In this document: piece after piece, positions 34,731-46,319 of the stretch | How the letters are laid out: every line of letters begins with the position of its first letter | How positions within the stretch are numbered: the stretch's first letter is position 1 | Assembly (NCBI GenBank): GCA_037176705.1 | Contig: CM073905.1 | Location: 32,954,986 to 33,018,985, forward strand | DNA: 64,000 bases | Direction: 5' to 3' | Source: Molossus alvarezi | Taxonomy: Eukaryota; Chordata; Mammalia; Chiroptera; Molossidae | Notes under the pieces: model-generated | What the model saw: only the letters and a program-made list of their open reading frames with translations | The model's database searches: none | What the model was told of the DNA's origin: nothing | Program-made: the position numbers and the translations under genes

Positions 34731-35055
34731 GTTCATCAGTGACATGCCAGTCACCTTCATTTCCCCCGTGTGACTTCATTTAATTCTTCTGACACCTTTC
34801 CTCTCCCATCAAGCCGTGTGACAGATGATGAAGTGGGAGCTCAGAGGGAATAAGTAATTCATTAGGGGTAGCGACAGGCATCAGATTCTTTGTTGCTTTT
34901 TAAAGAAATTTGTCCAGAATGCTTGTCATGTAGGCACGGCCCTCACGATGTCCCTCTGGCCTGTGGCTGTGGATTTCAGTTATCTGGATGTGGGAAAAAC
35001 ACCCACAGGTCTAGACATGCTCTGTGGGTGAGCACAGAGGGTACAACCCCCTTGT

Positions 35056-35505
35056 TACGGGTTGAATTGTGTCCCCCCAAACTCACACGTGGAAGTCCTA
35101 ACTCCCAGGACTTCAGAATGTGATCTCATTTGGAGACAAGTCTTGACAAGTGGTAATGAAGTTACAATGAGGCCATTCAGGTGGCCCTAGTCCAATAGGA
35201 CTGGTGTCCTTATAAAAAGGAGAAACTTGGATACAGATAAGCCCATAAGGGGAACACCATGCGGACACAAAGGCAGAAATCAAGATGACGTGTCTACAGG
35301 CAGAGAACACCAAGGATTGCCAGCAAACCTCGAGAAGCTAGAACAGAGGCATGGAACAGATTCTCGCAAACCTCGGAAGGAACCAACCCTGCCAACACCT
35401 TGGTTTCAGACCAGCTCCTAAAACTGTGAGATGATACATTTTTATTGTTCGAGCCTCTCCCTGCACGGTAGATTGTTACAGCGGCACAGAGATAGTAACG
35501 CATCC
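35056..35505 (+). mobile_element. MLT1-type LTR (ERVL-MaLR), near full length
   Basis: GTTGAATTGTGTCCCCCC, AATAGGACTGGTGTCCTTAT, GAACACCAAGGATTGCCAGC and ACACCTTGGTTTCAGACC follow the MLT1 consensus in order to the 3' end. Solo relic with no coding part. Confidence 0.88.
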
Positions 35506-35879
35506 TTGGAGGGAAGGGTGACTGAGGGTGGCCCTGAGGATAAACGGATTCCAAGCTCAACTGATCCTCACTGCAGGCAGGAACTTTCTCAGTGGCCACA
35601 TCTATGCCTCTGGTGACCAGGGACAGTTCAGAGTGGCTCATTTCAAGCCGCCCCTCACTAGAGCAAGCCAAAGGACATGGCTGATTAGAGTCAGGATTCT
35701 CTCCACTTGAAAAGAGCAGCTTGAATTTTTACTAGCGCATCTGGGAGCATACGCCACGCAATCTGTTTACCAGTGTCCGTGTGCACATGGAAAGCAGATA
35801 TATCTGCTCATTTCTCGTTACAGGTTAAATATCAATTACAGATCTAGGGCAATGGTTGTACCAAATGAATCACGATAGC

Positions 35880-36010
35880 TAACATGTACGAATCACTCGC
35901 CTGGTACTTCCCCTGTATCATCTCTTCCAAACCCTCACAACGATTCTACGAGGGGACGCAATTACGATCCCCTTTCTCCACGGGAGGAAACTGACTCCTA
36001 GGAATGTCGG
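35880..36010 (-). mobile_element. MIR SINE
   Basis: ACCCTCACAACGATTCTACG and GGGAGGAAACTGACTCC are the reversed MIR core. Confidence 0.75.
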
Positions 36011-36639
36011 GCACTTGCCTGGGTGGGCAGGCTCTCCCTGGTGTAATAAAATAGTGACCAGCAACACTAGGCTTTCCATTCTTAAAACTCTCAGTCCAGT
36101 AGAAAGAGGTCTTCTTTGCCCATTATCTCGGGCAAAAGTCCCACAATAACTTCTGATTGGATAGAATGTGAGCATGTGCCTACGGTTGAACCAATCATGG
36201 TGGCTGGGGATGGAATATGCTAATTGGCCATCTACTGAACAATGAGAGTGAGGAAGGGGTGGATTCCCAGGGAAAGTCAAGGTGCTGTAACCAGAGGAGA
36301 AAATGGATGCTGCCCACCATGCAAACTTGTGATGTGGAAACACCCACCACAGTTTCTTCTCCACTGATCCTCCTTCACTAAACCCAGGTCCGTGAGTTTT
36401 CAGATTCACCAGGATATTGCTTCAGTGTCGACCTGGCCTTAGAGGAACTCTCCCCCCCCCCTTGTCCTCTCCAGTGTCCACGGTTGGAAGCCGGAGCATC
36501 AATCTCTTTCTGATGCTCTAAAGAACCAACCACTGAAATTAAACTCAGGGTCTGAAATTTTGCAACTGAACCCTTAAAACTCCTTTCGTTGGCCACACCT
36601 GGCATGTGGGGACAGTCAGGCCTGGATTCAGCTCAAGGC

Positions 36640-37080
36640 CCTGTAGCAGTTACCGACTGCCACAATAGCGCCGTGTAACAAATAACCACCCCGCCAGCGG
36701 CCGCAACAAGAGCACTTATTTTTGCCTGCGAGACTACGGGCCGGCTGCACGGGTCTGCCAACTGGGGCTTGCCCAGGTGCTTGCGGACGCCTGCGGGTCG
36801 CTGCAGGCATCTGGGTGGCTCCTGCTGATCTTGGCTGGGCTTTCTGACTTATCTAAGGCCTTGGCGGGGACAACCGGGCTGACTCAGCTCTGCGTCTCGT
36901 CCTCCAGCAACCTAGCCCAGCTGTAAATGGAGAAATGCACAACGTGTCAACTTGGTTACTGTCCCGTGGCCAAAGCACGACACAGAGGCCAAGTTCAGAG
37001 TCAGTGTGGGAGGGGTCTCCCCAAGGCTGCGGGCATAGGTGGCAGGCAACATTGGGTCATTGTCTGCAATCCATCTCCCG
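36640..37080 (+). repeat. Probable ancient interspersed repeat, family unassigned
   Basis: GTTACCGACTGCCACAATAG, CCGTGTAACAAATAACCACC and GTGGCCAAAGCACGACACAG recall an old LTR-type repeat related to that at 470-760. Family name uncertain. Confidence 0.5.
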
Positions 37081-37089
37081 TAGGCTTCG

Positions 37090-37640
37090 AAGGTATTCTT
37101 TTCGCTTCCTGATGAGAGGGTGATCAGGAAGTGAGGGCGGGACCACAGCGAGCTGAAACAGAATGCTCTCCCTCCCAGCCTCCGGCTGCAGCCTCATCCG
37201 CAGCCGACGCTAGGGCACCACCACCCTGGAGGTCCCGGGCTCCATTCTTCTTCCAGCTTCACGCGATGAGCCTTTGTGGATGGGCTTGGAGCTGGGGGAC
37301 CACAGTGACACAGAAGGGCTGTCTCCTATGGGAGCCAGACTGGAAGTCAGTGGGTACAGCCTAGGTTCTTCAGTGCGTGCAGAGATCTGGGGATGGGGTG
37401 GAAGGTCCCTCTGGGCCCTTCAGACCAGGTCTCCTTTTGTCTTCGCCCTGCCTCCCCTTCCCCAGAAGCCTTGGTCAGTGGGATCCTGTAGGTTGGCACT
37501 GATGCTCTTCAGAGAACCGGTTACACCATTGGCTGCCAAGCTCAGCTCCGCCCTCCTTTCCAGCCTCCTCCCTCCTCCTCCCGGCACAGGCTGCTGCTTC
37601 CAGGAAATCGGCCCCTACCCTAAGCCCGCGCCAGGGGTGT
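37090..37640. other. Intergenic sequence without a gene
   Basis: Unique GC-balanced DNA; nothing recognised. Confidence 0.5.
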
Positions 37641-37800
37641 GACGTGTGTGATGTCATTTCTTCCCCTCACACCGCACCTGAGGCTGGTATTCTTATGAGA
37701 CCCATTGTACAGACGGACGCACTAAGGCTGAGGGACAGAGACGTGCTCAGTTTACAGCACCAGGAAGTGACAAGGTCTGGATTTAAGCCTGGGACGAGGT
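37640..37800 (-). mobile_element. MIR SINE
   Basis: CCCATTGTACAGACGGACG, CACTAAGGCTGAGGGACAG and CACCAGGAAGTGACAAGG are reversed MIR blocks. Confidence 0.75.
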
Positions 37801-38159
37801 CTGGGGGCCAAACCCCCACACCTGGCTTCCTCTCTGAGCCCTTCCCACCCCAGCCCTTTGTTCTCCCCGCAGTCCCTGGCCACAGGTTGGATGGAGCGCT
37901 GCCCTAAATATAATAGAAAACAAGAACTATAATACACGAAAGTCCTCACCTCAGCCCCAGAGAGAGCAAGGGGAGGCTCCGGCAAAGGCTCCCTGCAGCC
38001 GCCTTTCCTCTGAGCTCCGGAAGTCGCCCCCCACTCAGAGCCCAGGTGCCCTCCCTGCCCCTGGGAGCCCCCACCCAGGGGAAACGGGAGGCCAGAGGGT
38101 GGGCGACAGGCCAGCGAGATCAGCTAGAAACAGCTCTTTCTTTTCTGCCAGTGACGGGT

Positions 38160-38300
38160 CCACACCCTGGGTGCATAAATTCTTTCTTTTATTTTTATTA
38201 TTATTACAGCTCAGGGTCTAGCTTGGGCCATAAATGGATTTAAGAGGCTGCTAGAGTATAGAATTTAATATAGTTGGCACCATTAAATAGTGGCATAGCG
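38160..38300. promoter_or_regulatory. Candidate enhancer with CArG box
   Basis: A perfect CC(A/T)6GG box, CCATAAATGG, lies at 38228-38237 (serum response factor site). It is followed by AGAATTTAATATAG and ACCATTAAATAGTGG. Unique, AT-rich sequence within GC-rich surroundings. Confidence 0.4.
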
Positions 38301-38417
38301 AACCCACTTGGGGAAATCCGGACTCCTCCCTCCCCACCGCCCCTCTTCCTCACCCCTCTCCCCTCCTTCCTGATCCCAAGTCCCCCTGGCGAAGGTCTCC
38401 AGTGAGCTGGTCCTCGC

Positions 38418-38443
38418 CGGGGCGGGGGGGCGGGGGCAGAGGG
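38418..38443 (+). other. Potential G-quadruplex
   Basis: Four G-runs of at least three with loops of 1, 1 and 4 bases on the + strand (GGGGCGGGGGGGCGGGGGCA, then GAGGG). Confidence 0.6.
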
Positions 38444-38919
38444 CAATGGAACAGGAGGAGGAAGGCCAGGGAGGACACACCTTTCCCAGGGTGTCTGCAG
38501 CCCTGGTGGAGAGGGCACTGGGCAAATGACCAATTAGGGACACTTGGGGAGATGGGACAGAGCTTTTTAGATAAGCATGGTTTTTTATCAGCCTATAAAA
38601 ATACCGCTTTCACTTATCTGCTGGCTCCTTCTCAGCTCCTGGGAACAGACAGAAGGGGGACGAGGGAGGGATGGCCAGGGGTGGGGGCACCTGGAGAGGG
38701 GAGAGAGGACGCAGCTCAAGCTGCGAGGCTCAGAAAACCCCAAATCTGCTGCGGGGTTTTGTTCTCTCCAAACTCATCCCCATTCAGACTTTTATTCTTG
38801 TTTTACGCATGGACAGGGGCAAGTTCTAGTGGTGTGTGTTTCATCGGTTCCTTCTATATGTTTTGACGGTGTCTCCGCATCCTTGGCTCTGAATCCCTCT
38901 GTTGTAATAGCTTTGTGTG

Positions 38920-39360
38920 TTTTACTCTACAAATATTTATCTAGTATTGACTAGTAAAAGGGACAGACACCATGTAGGATAAGACAACCACAATCTCTGT
39001 TCTCAGCCTCTCAGAGTCCGAGGTGGAGACAGATCATACACGAGCACAAAGCGAAAGTGATAGGAGGCAGTGGCCAGCCACAGGGAGAGCTGGGAGCGGA
39101 GAGCATGGCAGGTACAAAGGCCCTGAGGTGGGTACCAAGGTTGGTGCAAATGAGGAACAGAAGGAAGGGGATGAAATGTGGAGGCAGAAAGGGGGGGCAG
39201 GAGATGAGGCGGGAGGGAGAGACAGGATCCAGCTCCCGCAAGGCCTTAAAGATATGGGAAGAGATTGGGATTTTATTCTAAGACTTCTGAGATGTTCTTT
39301 GGAAGGTTGTGATGAGGAACTGGACATGACCCGATGCTGCATTTTTGTTTAAGGGTAGGT
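38920..39360 (+). mobile_element. L2/MER-type ancient repeat
   Basis: CAAATATTTATCTAGTATTG, GGTACAAAGGCCCTGAGGTG, AAGGCCTTAAAGATATGGG and ACTGGACATGACCCGATG follow a widespread old mammalian repeat. Exact family uncertain. The open frame at 39023-39352 is within it. Confidence 0.5.
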
Positions 39361-39474
39361 TGATCATGCATTTGGGGGGCTGACTTCGCCAGTGGGCAGA
39401 AGGGTGGTGATGACTGTGGAGGTGATGGGGGTGTCCAGTAGTCTTGTAGTGTGGTCTGTAGGGGGGTAGAAGGT

Positions 39475-39600
39475 GGGGTTCCAGTCCCAGCTCTGTTCCA
39501 AAGTCTTGGAACGTTGACAATTCCCTTCCCCATCTCTGTGCCGCTAGACCTCAGTTTCCCCATATGTAAAATGAAAGAGTTGAACTACTTATTGCTAAGG
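39475..39600 (+). mobile_element. MIR SINE
   Basis: CCCCATCTCTGTGCCGCTAG, ACCTCAGTTTCCCCATATG and TAAAATGAAAG form the MIR core. Confidence 0.85.
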
Positions 39601-39919
39601 GCTTACTGGGGTCCTGCCCTCTGGGGTGGGCCTTTGTCTAAGCCCAGGGGCCTCTGTGGGGGGTGACAGGTGGTTTGGGGACTGGTACCTGGAGACTGGC
39701 TCCTCCCTTGCCAGCTGCAAAAACCCACAAGTCCCTCCTCCTGGACTGGTGATTCCAGCCTGGGTGGGCTGTTGAATGGAGGGGTTCTCTCCAGGGGTAC
39801 CTCACTGCGTCCGTGAGCGACCCGCCACCAAGTGCCCCCACCGCCAGGACACAGGAAAGGAGGAGTGGGGGTCCAAGGGCCCGTGGCCCCAGCGACTGAA
39901 TATGGATCGTGAATGAACG

Positions 39920-40400
39920 GAGGTGAACTTGACCATGCGTAGGAGCACGAGTGTGCACACAAGCTCATGTGGCTCGTGCGTGTGACTCCGGGGGAAGGAC
40001 TCACATCGTGTGTGAGGCTTTCTATGCGTGACTGTGGGCAAGGGTGACTGCTTGTGACTGTGTGTGTGACTGAGTTAACGTCTGCATATGTGCAGGCGTG
40101 AGCCTGTGGGTGGCTGTGTGGCCATGACTGCGTGTGTGTGTGTGATGCTCAATGTGTGCAGGTGGGTGCGTCTGTGCGTGACAATGAGTGCGGGTGTGAA
40201 TGAACAGGTGCACATTTGCGAGTATTTCTGTGTCAGCTCATTGGAGACCAGGCGTGCGAGTGTGTTCGTGTACTTGTGTGTGGGACAGAGTCAGTGTGTA
40301 CGTGTATGTGAATGTGCGATGATGCGTGTGGCCGGCTCTGTGTGCAACGAAACGACCGCACTTACCTATGCGGGGTGCCTCTGTCTGACGTGACGGTGTG
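39920..40400 (+). repeat. Degenerate TG-rich minisatellite
   Basis: GTGTGTGAC/TGTGCGTG-type words recur irregularly over nearly 500 bases (for example GTGACTGCTTGTGACTGTG and GTGCGTCTGTGCGTGAC). No fixed unit is clear. Confidence 0.75.
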
Positions 40401-40935
40401 AGTGACCAGATCACCACACCAGGACATGCAGCGGCCACTGTGCATGGCTGTGTGTTATATAAGCGACTCCCAAGTGGCTGGGTCTGGGACATCTTGTTGC
40501 TTGACCCCTTTGGGACAGAGGGCTGTGACAAACCATTGGACACAGGACCAGGACATGGGGCTCAGGCAAACCAGCTTCCTCCCAGCCCCACGGGGCCCAA
40601 GTGGCAGAAATGAGAAGCCTCTCTACCTTCCATGCGGGGCTGGTGGAGAGAGGGGCTCAGCAGCGCAGGAAAGACCTGTCTCCCCCCAACCCCCCTGTTT
40701 TGCCCAGGTGTCTACAGAGCCCACAGGCCCATAGATTGGGGGACAAGATCAAAGGCTGTCTGGGGGTGAGGCACTTGAGACCAACTTCCAAAAGTAAACA
40801 TGGGTGGGACTCAGAGCCCACCCCTCTGTCCTGGGAGCAGGCGCACGTTGCGGGTACGTGGGCCAGTGGGGGGGGGTGCGTGGGTGTTAACTCCCCACCT
40901 CCTTCTCTCTGTTTCCTGTTAAGGCGTGTATCAGG
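40400..40935. other. Intergenic sequence without a gene
   Basis: Unique sequence; nothing recognised. Confidence 0.45.
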
Positions 40936-40939
40936 CACA

Positions 40940-41090
40940 TGACTTTTTCTTTCAGTTTTATTTTGCATTGGTTTCGGGCGGACAGCTGAGTGGGTAGACA
41001 ATCATGTACTTTACCTAGTTATCCCCTCGGTATTTCTCGTGCCCACCTGGCGCCCCACGTCGCTATGGCAACCGCACTGCCCATACCCCC
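40940..41090 (-). mobile_element. L1 3'-end fragment, antisense
   Basis: TTTATTTTGCATTGGTTTCG, GACAATCATGTACTTTACC and GTGCCCACCTGGCGCC follow the reversed L1 3' UTR pattern. Confidence 0.65.
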
Positions 41091-41239
41091 TGTGCTCCAC
41101 TTCGGCTCCCCACCACCAGGGCTGTGGGGGCTTCCCCTGGGCCCTGAGGGGCAGGAGAGCACACCGTCTCCCCCACTCCACAGCACCTTTTGCCCAGTTC
41201 CCAGGAAGTGGCTGTGGAATTTGTTTCCAAATATAGACT

Positions 41240-41540
41240 CCGGTGGCCCGGGTGCCTGCCTGCAGCCCCGGCGGCCTCCCGTCTGCGCCGCACAACTTCA
41301 GCGCCTTCCGGGAGGCCAGGGTCCACCGGTCCCCGCGTGGAGCTGTCGGTAGAAAATAATAATCATAAAAGTGGCCAATAAAAATAGAGGGAGTTGAACA
41401 CTGGGTTATGAGCCCAGGGCCCCATTTGACTGTGGAGATGTTTGGGTGGTGGCTGCCTTGCAGGTGACGCCCACACAGGCGTCCCCAAGGAGAGCCGACC
41501 CGCGCAAGCCCGCAGCGCGCATGCGGGCCCAGGGCACAGT
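41240..41540. promoter_or_regulatory. CpG-rich block with AT-rich candidate element
   Basis: CpG-dense flanks enclose GAAAATAATAATCATAAAAG and CCAATAAAAATAGAGGG (41350-41392). No gene attached. Confidence 0.4.
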
Positions 41541-41589
41541 GCACACGCGGGGCTGATTTCTCATCAGGAGGGACACGGGAAAAAGTACA

Positions 41590-42670
41590 TCCATATTGTT
41601 TAATGCCCCCTCTCAAGGAAGGACACACAACAACACACACACAACCAACACAACCGCACAGGGATACCCAGTCACCAGTGGAGGCTGGAGGACAAGGTCC
41701 TCTTCAGCCACACAGCCCGGCTCTCCAGGAGGGCAGCAGGACCTGGAGCTGGGGCTCCTGGTCCTGGCCTGGCCCAGATCCAGGTGCTCTGGGCGGGCGC
41801 TCACTCCTGGGTCCTGGGCGCTCACCCAGGTGCACTAGGAACTAGGGCCTTTGGGGGAGCTGCTGTTGGTGAGCTGGGGTGAGGGATCTGGGAGAAAGCC
41901 CCCCAACAGGGTCTGGGGTCCTCACCAGCGTCCTGTGAAGAAGACCTGGGAGGTCCCTGGGGACTGGAGACAGGCCGGCCTCCGAGGAATGGCGTGTTTG
42001 CACAGAGTGGGAAGAATCAGTCCCCAGAAGACCTCAGGCTGAGTGGCCCCTGGTAGAGGAAACTGAATTGGAGAGTGGGGACCCCTTGAGCCTCCCTTTG
42101 GGGCACTACTCCCAGGCTTTGGATCTCAGAGTCCCCCACCTTCTCTTCTTAAGTTGGACCTGTGGCAGGCAGCGCTGTGCCGTGGGAGAGGTGTGCACCG
42201 TAGTCGTGACAAACGAGAGCAGGAAGAAGATTCTAGAAGTGGGACAACGAGAGGGTCACAACTGGAGTCCTCAGGATGGCACCAGGTGCATGTCCCTCTG
42301 GGTCTCAAGTCCAGAGCCCCTAGGAGCTCTGGGACCTTCCTGAGACCCACCACCGGGACCTGGAGGCAGCCGCCCCAGAAGTGTTTAGTCTTGAGTGACG
42401 CAGACAGAAGGGCCCCCTCCACCCTGAGAAGGAGCCTCTGGAAAAGGAACCCAGGACCCTGCTGGCCAGGCAGCCACGCCCATCTGATTGCTGCCTCTGC
42501 TCCTCCCGGGGTTGAGCTTAGCAGGCTGAGCCCACAGCTACCTGCACACTTGGCTGGGGGAGCAGCTGGGGTTCCCTTTCAGCCTCTACCTGCAGACACA
42601 AAGCCAAGGGAATGGGTGCACTTCCAGCAGAGACTGTGTGACTTGGTCAAGCCCTCACCCTCTCTGAGCC
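41590..42670. other. Intergenic sequence without a gene
   Basis: GC-balanced unique DNA, with open frames on both strands that match nothing known. Confidence 0.45.
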
Positions 42671-42679
42671 TAATTATGG

Positions 42680-42790
42680 GAGTGCTGCAGGAGTGAGTGA
42701 AACCATGTTGCCTCCTAGCCTGCCATAAATGTGAGCTATTATCACACCTCAAAAGCCAGCAGCGTTTTGAGCCCCAAATGCTCACGCTTC
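42680..42790. promoter_or_regulatory. Candidate element with adjacent GATA and T-box sites
   Basis: TTATC directly abuts TCACACCT (the consensus T-box half-site, 42742-42749), preceded by CCATAAATGTGAGC. GATA4 and TBX5 are known partners; this pairing is suggestive only. Confidence 0.35.
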
Positions 42791-42799
42791 TTTCTCTTT

Positions 42800-43500
42800 G
42801 TGGCTCTGCAGACAGAGGCGAGGCTTCTTCTGAGAATATTAGAGCCTAAAACTGGGGAGGGCAGGAGGCGGGGGCCTTGGGTGAAATTAAGGGAACCTCT
42901 GTGGACTGTCTGGGATTCAGGCTAGGAAGGAGGGGGTGGGGGCACTCCAGGTCAGCCCAGAGCTTTGGGGGACATTAGATGACCCATCAGAAGTAGAGAA
43001 ACGGAAGCTACGTTTTGTCTTTTCTAACCAGCCCAGAGACAAATGGGGTCTAAGGTAGAGAGTGAAACGGGGTAGGACCCCAAAAGAAGAATCACTCCCA
43101 CCCCATGGCCAAAGGCCCTTGCAGGCACCCAGGCCTGGACCCCTTCTTTCTGTGGCCCCTCTGTCCTCTGGCCCCCCCAGTCACTGCCAAGCTGCTCGGT
43201 CCGAGCTGGTCAGCGCCCTGGTTCTTTCTCAGAGCTTGCTGATTCCAAAATGCAAAACGTATTGTCCACTGTCCATCCCCGAGAGAAAGGGAGCATTTTC
43301 CCCCCTGCAGGTTCAAGAAGGAAGGCCGTGCAACCCCAAAATGTTATTTCAATGTGATTTATATTGCATCCACAATCGCAAATGTTTTCTCTAAAAGGAA
43401 AAGGAGTATAATTTATTCTTTCCCTCAGTAAGACCTTGCAGACATTCATGCTGAGAATTTCGTCCCGACTTTTCTCCTTCTCTTTCGGAGAAGTTATTCC
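42800..43500. other. Intergenic sequence without a gene
   Basis: Unique sequence; nothing recognised. Confidence 0.45.
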
Positions 43501-44140
43501 AGGCAGGCTCGGACGGGTGTGGCAGCCTTGAGTGCAGATCGGGGTGGGCAGTCGATGTGAAAAGATCCCACGACTACTGGGGTCCCAGGTCCCCGCCGAG
43601 ACGTTCTAGGTGCAGGTTTCGAAGGAAGTATCCCGCCCGCTGCCTGCTTGCTTCTCCGAGGTCGCTGCTCTACGTGGGGGCTTTTACTCAAGATCTGAAC
43701 CTCCCCGTCAGGGATGGTACTAAGTCTAGATTTCCTCCTCTGTTGCAAAAAGATGGAGCTTTTCGACCCCTGCCTTGTTGAACCACTGCGGGGGCTCGGG
43801 AAAGCCAAGCGCCACGGGCGGAAGCGCCTTGCAGGCCTCAGAACGCGCCGCAGACGTGCGCGATTGTCCCCCGGGCTCCCGGTGGTAGTTCGACGGGACT
43901 CCAGGGTTGCCATGGTGACCAGGAAACCGAGGGCTCTTGCGGAAACTATTGCCAGGAGCTTTTCCACCACGAACCGCTGTCAGTTGTACCCCAGTGTTTT
44001 CCGGGTGTGATTGCGGCCGGGGAGCGAGGCGTCTCGGGTCCCCGCTTCCGGACCCTTCTGTCGCGGCTGCCCCCTAAGGCCGGAAACCCAGCACCAGGAG
44101 GCCAGAAGAGACCCGATGCGGTGCTCGCGGGCCCCGGGCT
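43500..44140. promoter_or_regulatory. CpG island upstream of TBX5
   Basis: Densest at 43790-44130. It contains a long minus-strand open frame (43494-43913) with an ideal Kozak start; whether it is transcribed is unknown. Confidence 0.6.
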
Positions 44141-44149
44141 GAAAGGGAA

Positions 44150-45450
44150 GAAAAATTAGAGGTCTCGACCAAGCAATCGTTTTGGTGACGGATCCCTCCA
44201 GTTTGGGGTTTGGCCGCCCTCCTCACCCGCACCCCCACCCGCCTCCCTTCACCTCCTTAACGTCATTACTAGAGTTTTCACTGGCAGCTCCTGGAGGGTT
44301 GGCCGCCTCCATCTGCCCCCCTTCCCTGCACGCGCAGGGTTCCTCCGGGCTGGGGCCTGTATCCTCCACTCCAGGCAAGTTTCTCCCCAAAGAAAGGGGC
44401 AAAGGATGCGGTGTCAGCCCTGCAGATGAAGCCGGCTATTCCCACGTCAATACAACAGCCTTTTTGGTTCTCTTGACCCAGGGAGGCTCAAGCCCGAAAA
44501 ACCTGGTCAGATTTTGTGAATGTCTGGCTCATTTTGGCCACGAATGTTACCTGAACCCTTGGGTCACTGGGAGATACGGAGCCGAGCCTTAGTACAGGGG
44601 GCAATGAGTCTCACAATTCCTACCGCCTTTGTTTTCTTTGCTACTCTGAGTTCTGACTCTGCGGTGTAGACAGAGAGGAACCATTGCCCCTAGCCCTCTT
44701 AAATAAAGCGCTTTATGAAACATCAGATCGAAATCTCTCCGGTGGGGACGCTTTGCCCTGTGAGGCTGGGGCTGGCTGGAAAGAGGCCGGCGAGCAGCCA
44801 GAACTGGGGTCCTAGTTTCATCTCTGGTTTTGAATCCGGCCCTTTGAGCAAGCTTAACACGTGTGGATTTAATTTCCCTCTCTTTCTTGCTCTCTTTTCT
44901 CCCCCCCACCCACCCACTCCTTATGAGGGAACAAGAAAAATAGTCTGCCGTGTCGACAGCGCGACACCGTTCCCTTTGCCAAAGAAAATTTGTCTTTCCA
45001 GAGCCCCGGAGAGCAGCGGGCTCCCAAGTTTCCACTGCGCCCTCCAGTTGAAGGAGGGGGTCTCCAGACAGCCCCCCGCCTGCATCCCAGACCTGGAGGT
45101 ATTCGCCCGAGTCTCTATCTTCCCGGGTCACAGCCCTGGAATTCTGTGTATTTTCCCCCACGTCTTTGGAGGCTGTGGAGGAGTGCTGACCACGCAGACA
45201 CGGTGACTGCACCAGCGGCCTTTCTATAGGTTCTGGGTGGCAGATATGGCTGGAGTTCTCAGGACAGGCGTGTCCGCTCCCAGCTCTCTCATTTCCAGAC
45301 CTTCACCCTTCTCCTCCACTGGAGACCCCCAAATTGAAGGAAGCAAGAAGAGCGCTCCTTTGCACCCCAAGTGCTGCCTGTCCCCGCCTTCAGCGGCTTG
45401 CAAACCTCTAGCCTTGCTACCTCAGCTGGGCCTCCAAAGCGATGTTCTGA
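44150..45450. other. Intergenic sequence without a gene
   Basis: Unique sequence. A minus-strand open frame spans 44589-45212 without recognisable domains. Confidence 0.45.
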
Positions 45451-45459
45451 TTCCATGAC

Positions 45460-45870
45460 CCTGACCAGGGGACAAAAATCTCACCCACCAAATTTGGGGG
45501 AGTGGGGAGGCATATTCCCAAAGCCCAGGTAACAACACCAGCATGAATAATGATCCGTCCAATCAGTAGCAATAATAATTGGTGGAGATATTGGAGAATA
45601 ATGGATATTAAAATCCCATCGGCAGCCAGTATTCTTCCCAAATACATCCGGTCAGAACTGAATGAGACTTTGGGAAGTCAGATACTGCAATCCTGGAAAA
45701 AATGTCACGGAGCCAGATTTAACTAGGCAGGAGGGAAAGTGACCCCCTGAGAAACCAGGGAAATTCCCACCCTCCGTCTGACCCTCTCTTTCGAAAAATG
45801 AGCTGGTCAAAGTTTACTTTTGTCATCATTTCGATTATTGTTATAATTCTTATTAATTTTCCCAGCCTCT
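45460..45870. promoter_or_regulatory. Candidate conserved regulatory element
   Basis: Two AT-rich, motif-dense blocks: CATGAATAATGATCCGTCC and GCAATAATAATTGGTGGAG near 45542-45590, and TTTCGATTATTGTTATAATTC with CTTATTAATTTTC near 45828-45862. CCAATCAG and ATAATTGG sites are present. No repeat signature. Confidence 0.45.
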
Positions 45871-46319
45871 GTCCGCACTTCTCCCTACTTTTTTCCTGAG
45901 ACCCCAGTCAGGCGGGGACACGTCGGAAGCGAAACAGAAAGGGTTGGATTCTTAAGTTCTCTTTTGAGAGGAAATAAATAGGGTGACTTTCTTTTAAAAC
46001 TAGGCAAGAGTAAAGAAGGAAAAAAAAAGACGATCAACAGTGGTCCATCCTGGCTTGTGTGTTTTGTTTGTGACTCTTTCAATAGAAACCCCTGTTCTCC
46101 TTGCCATTGCAGTGTTAAAACCAGGGCAGAAATTTGGCGAAATGAGAAAACTAGGTTCTGGGAGAAATACGAGCTGGGAGCGGGTCAGGGAAAACATCAG
46201 TGCTTCAAAAGGCGGAAGGATGGTGCGCGCCGAAGCCTCTTTTTTCCAGTTTGCTGCCCAGGGACTGGGAAAAACAGGGCAGATTCTCCAATCTAGCTGA
46301 AGCCTTTATTTTCCCTCTC

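Noticed and set aside
41011..41640. 209-codon minus-strand open frame
   Set aside because: Runs across an L1 fragment and CpG-rich DNA; not a plausible gene.
44589..45212. 207-codon minus-strand open frame
   Set aside because: No domain, mixed composition and opposing frames overlap it; kept only as part of the antisense RNA territory.
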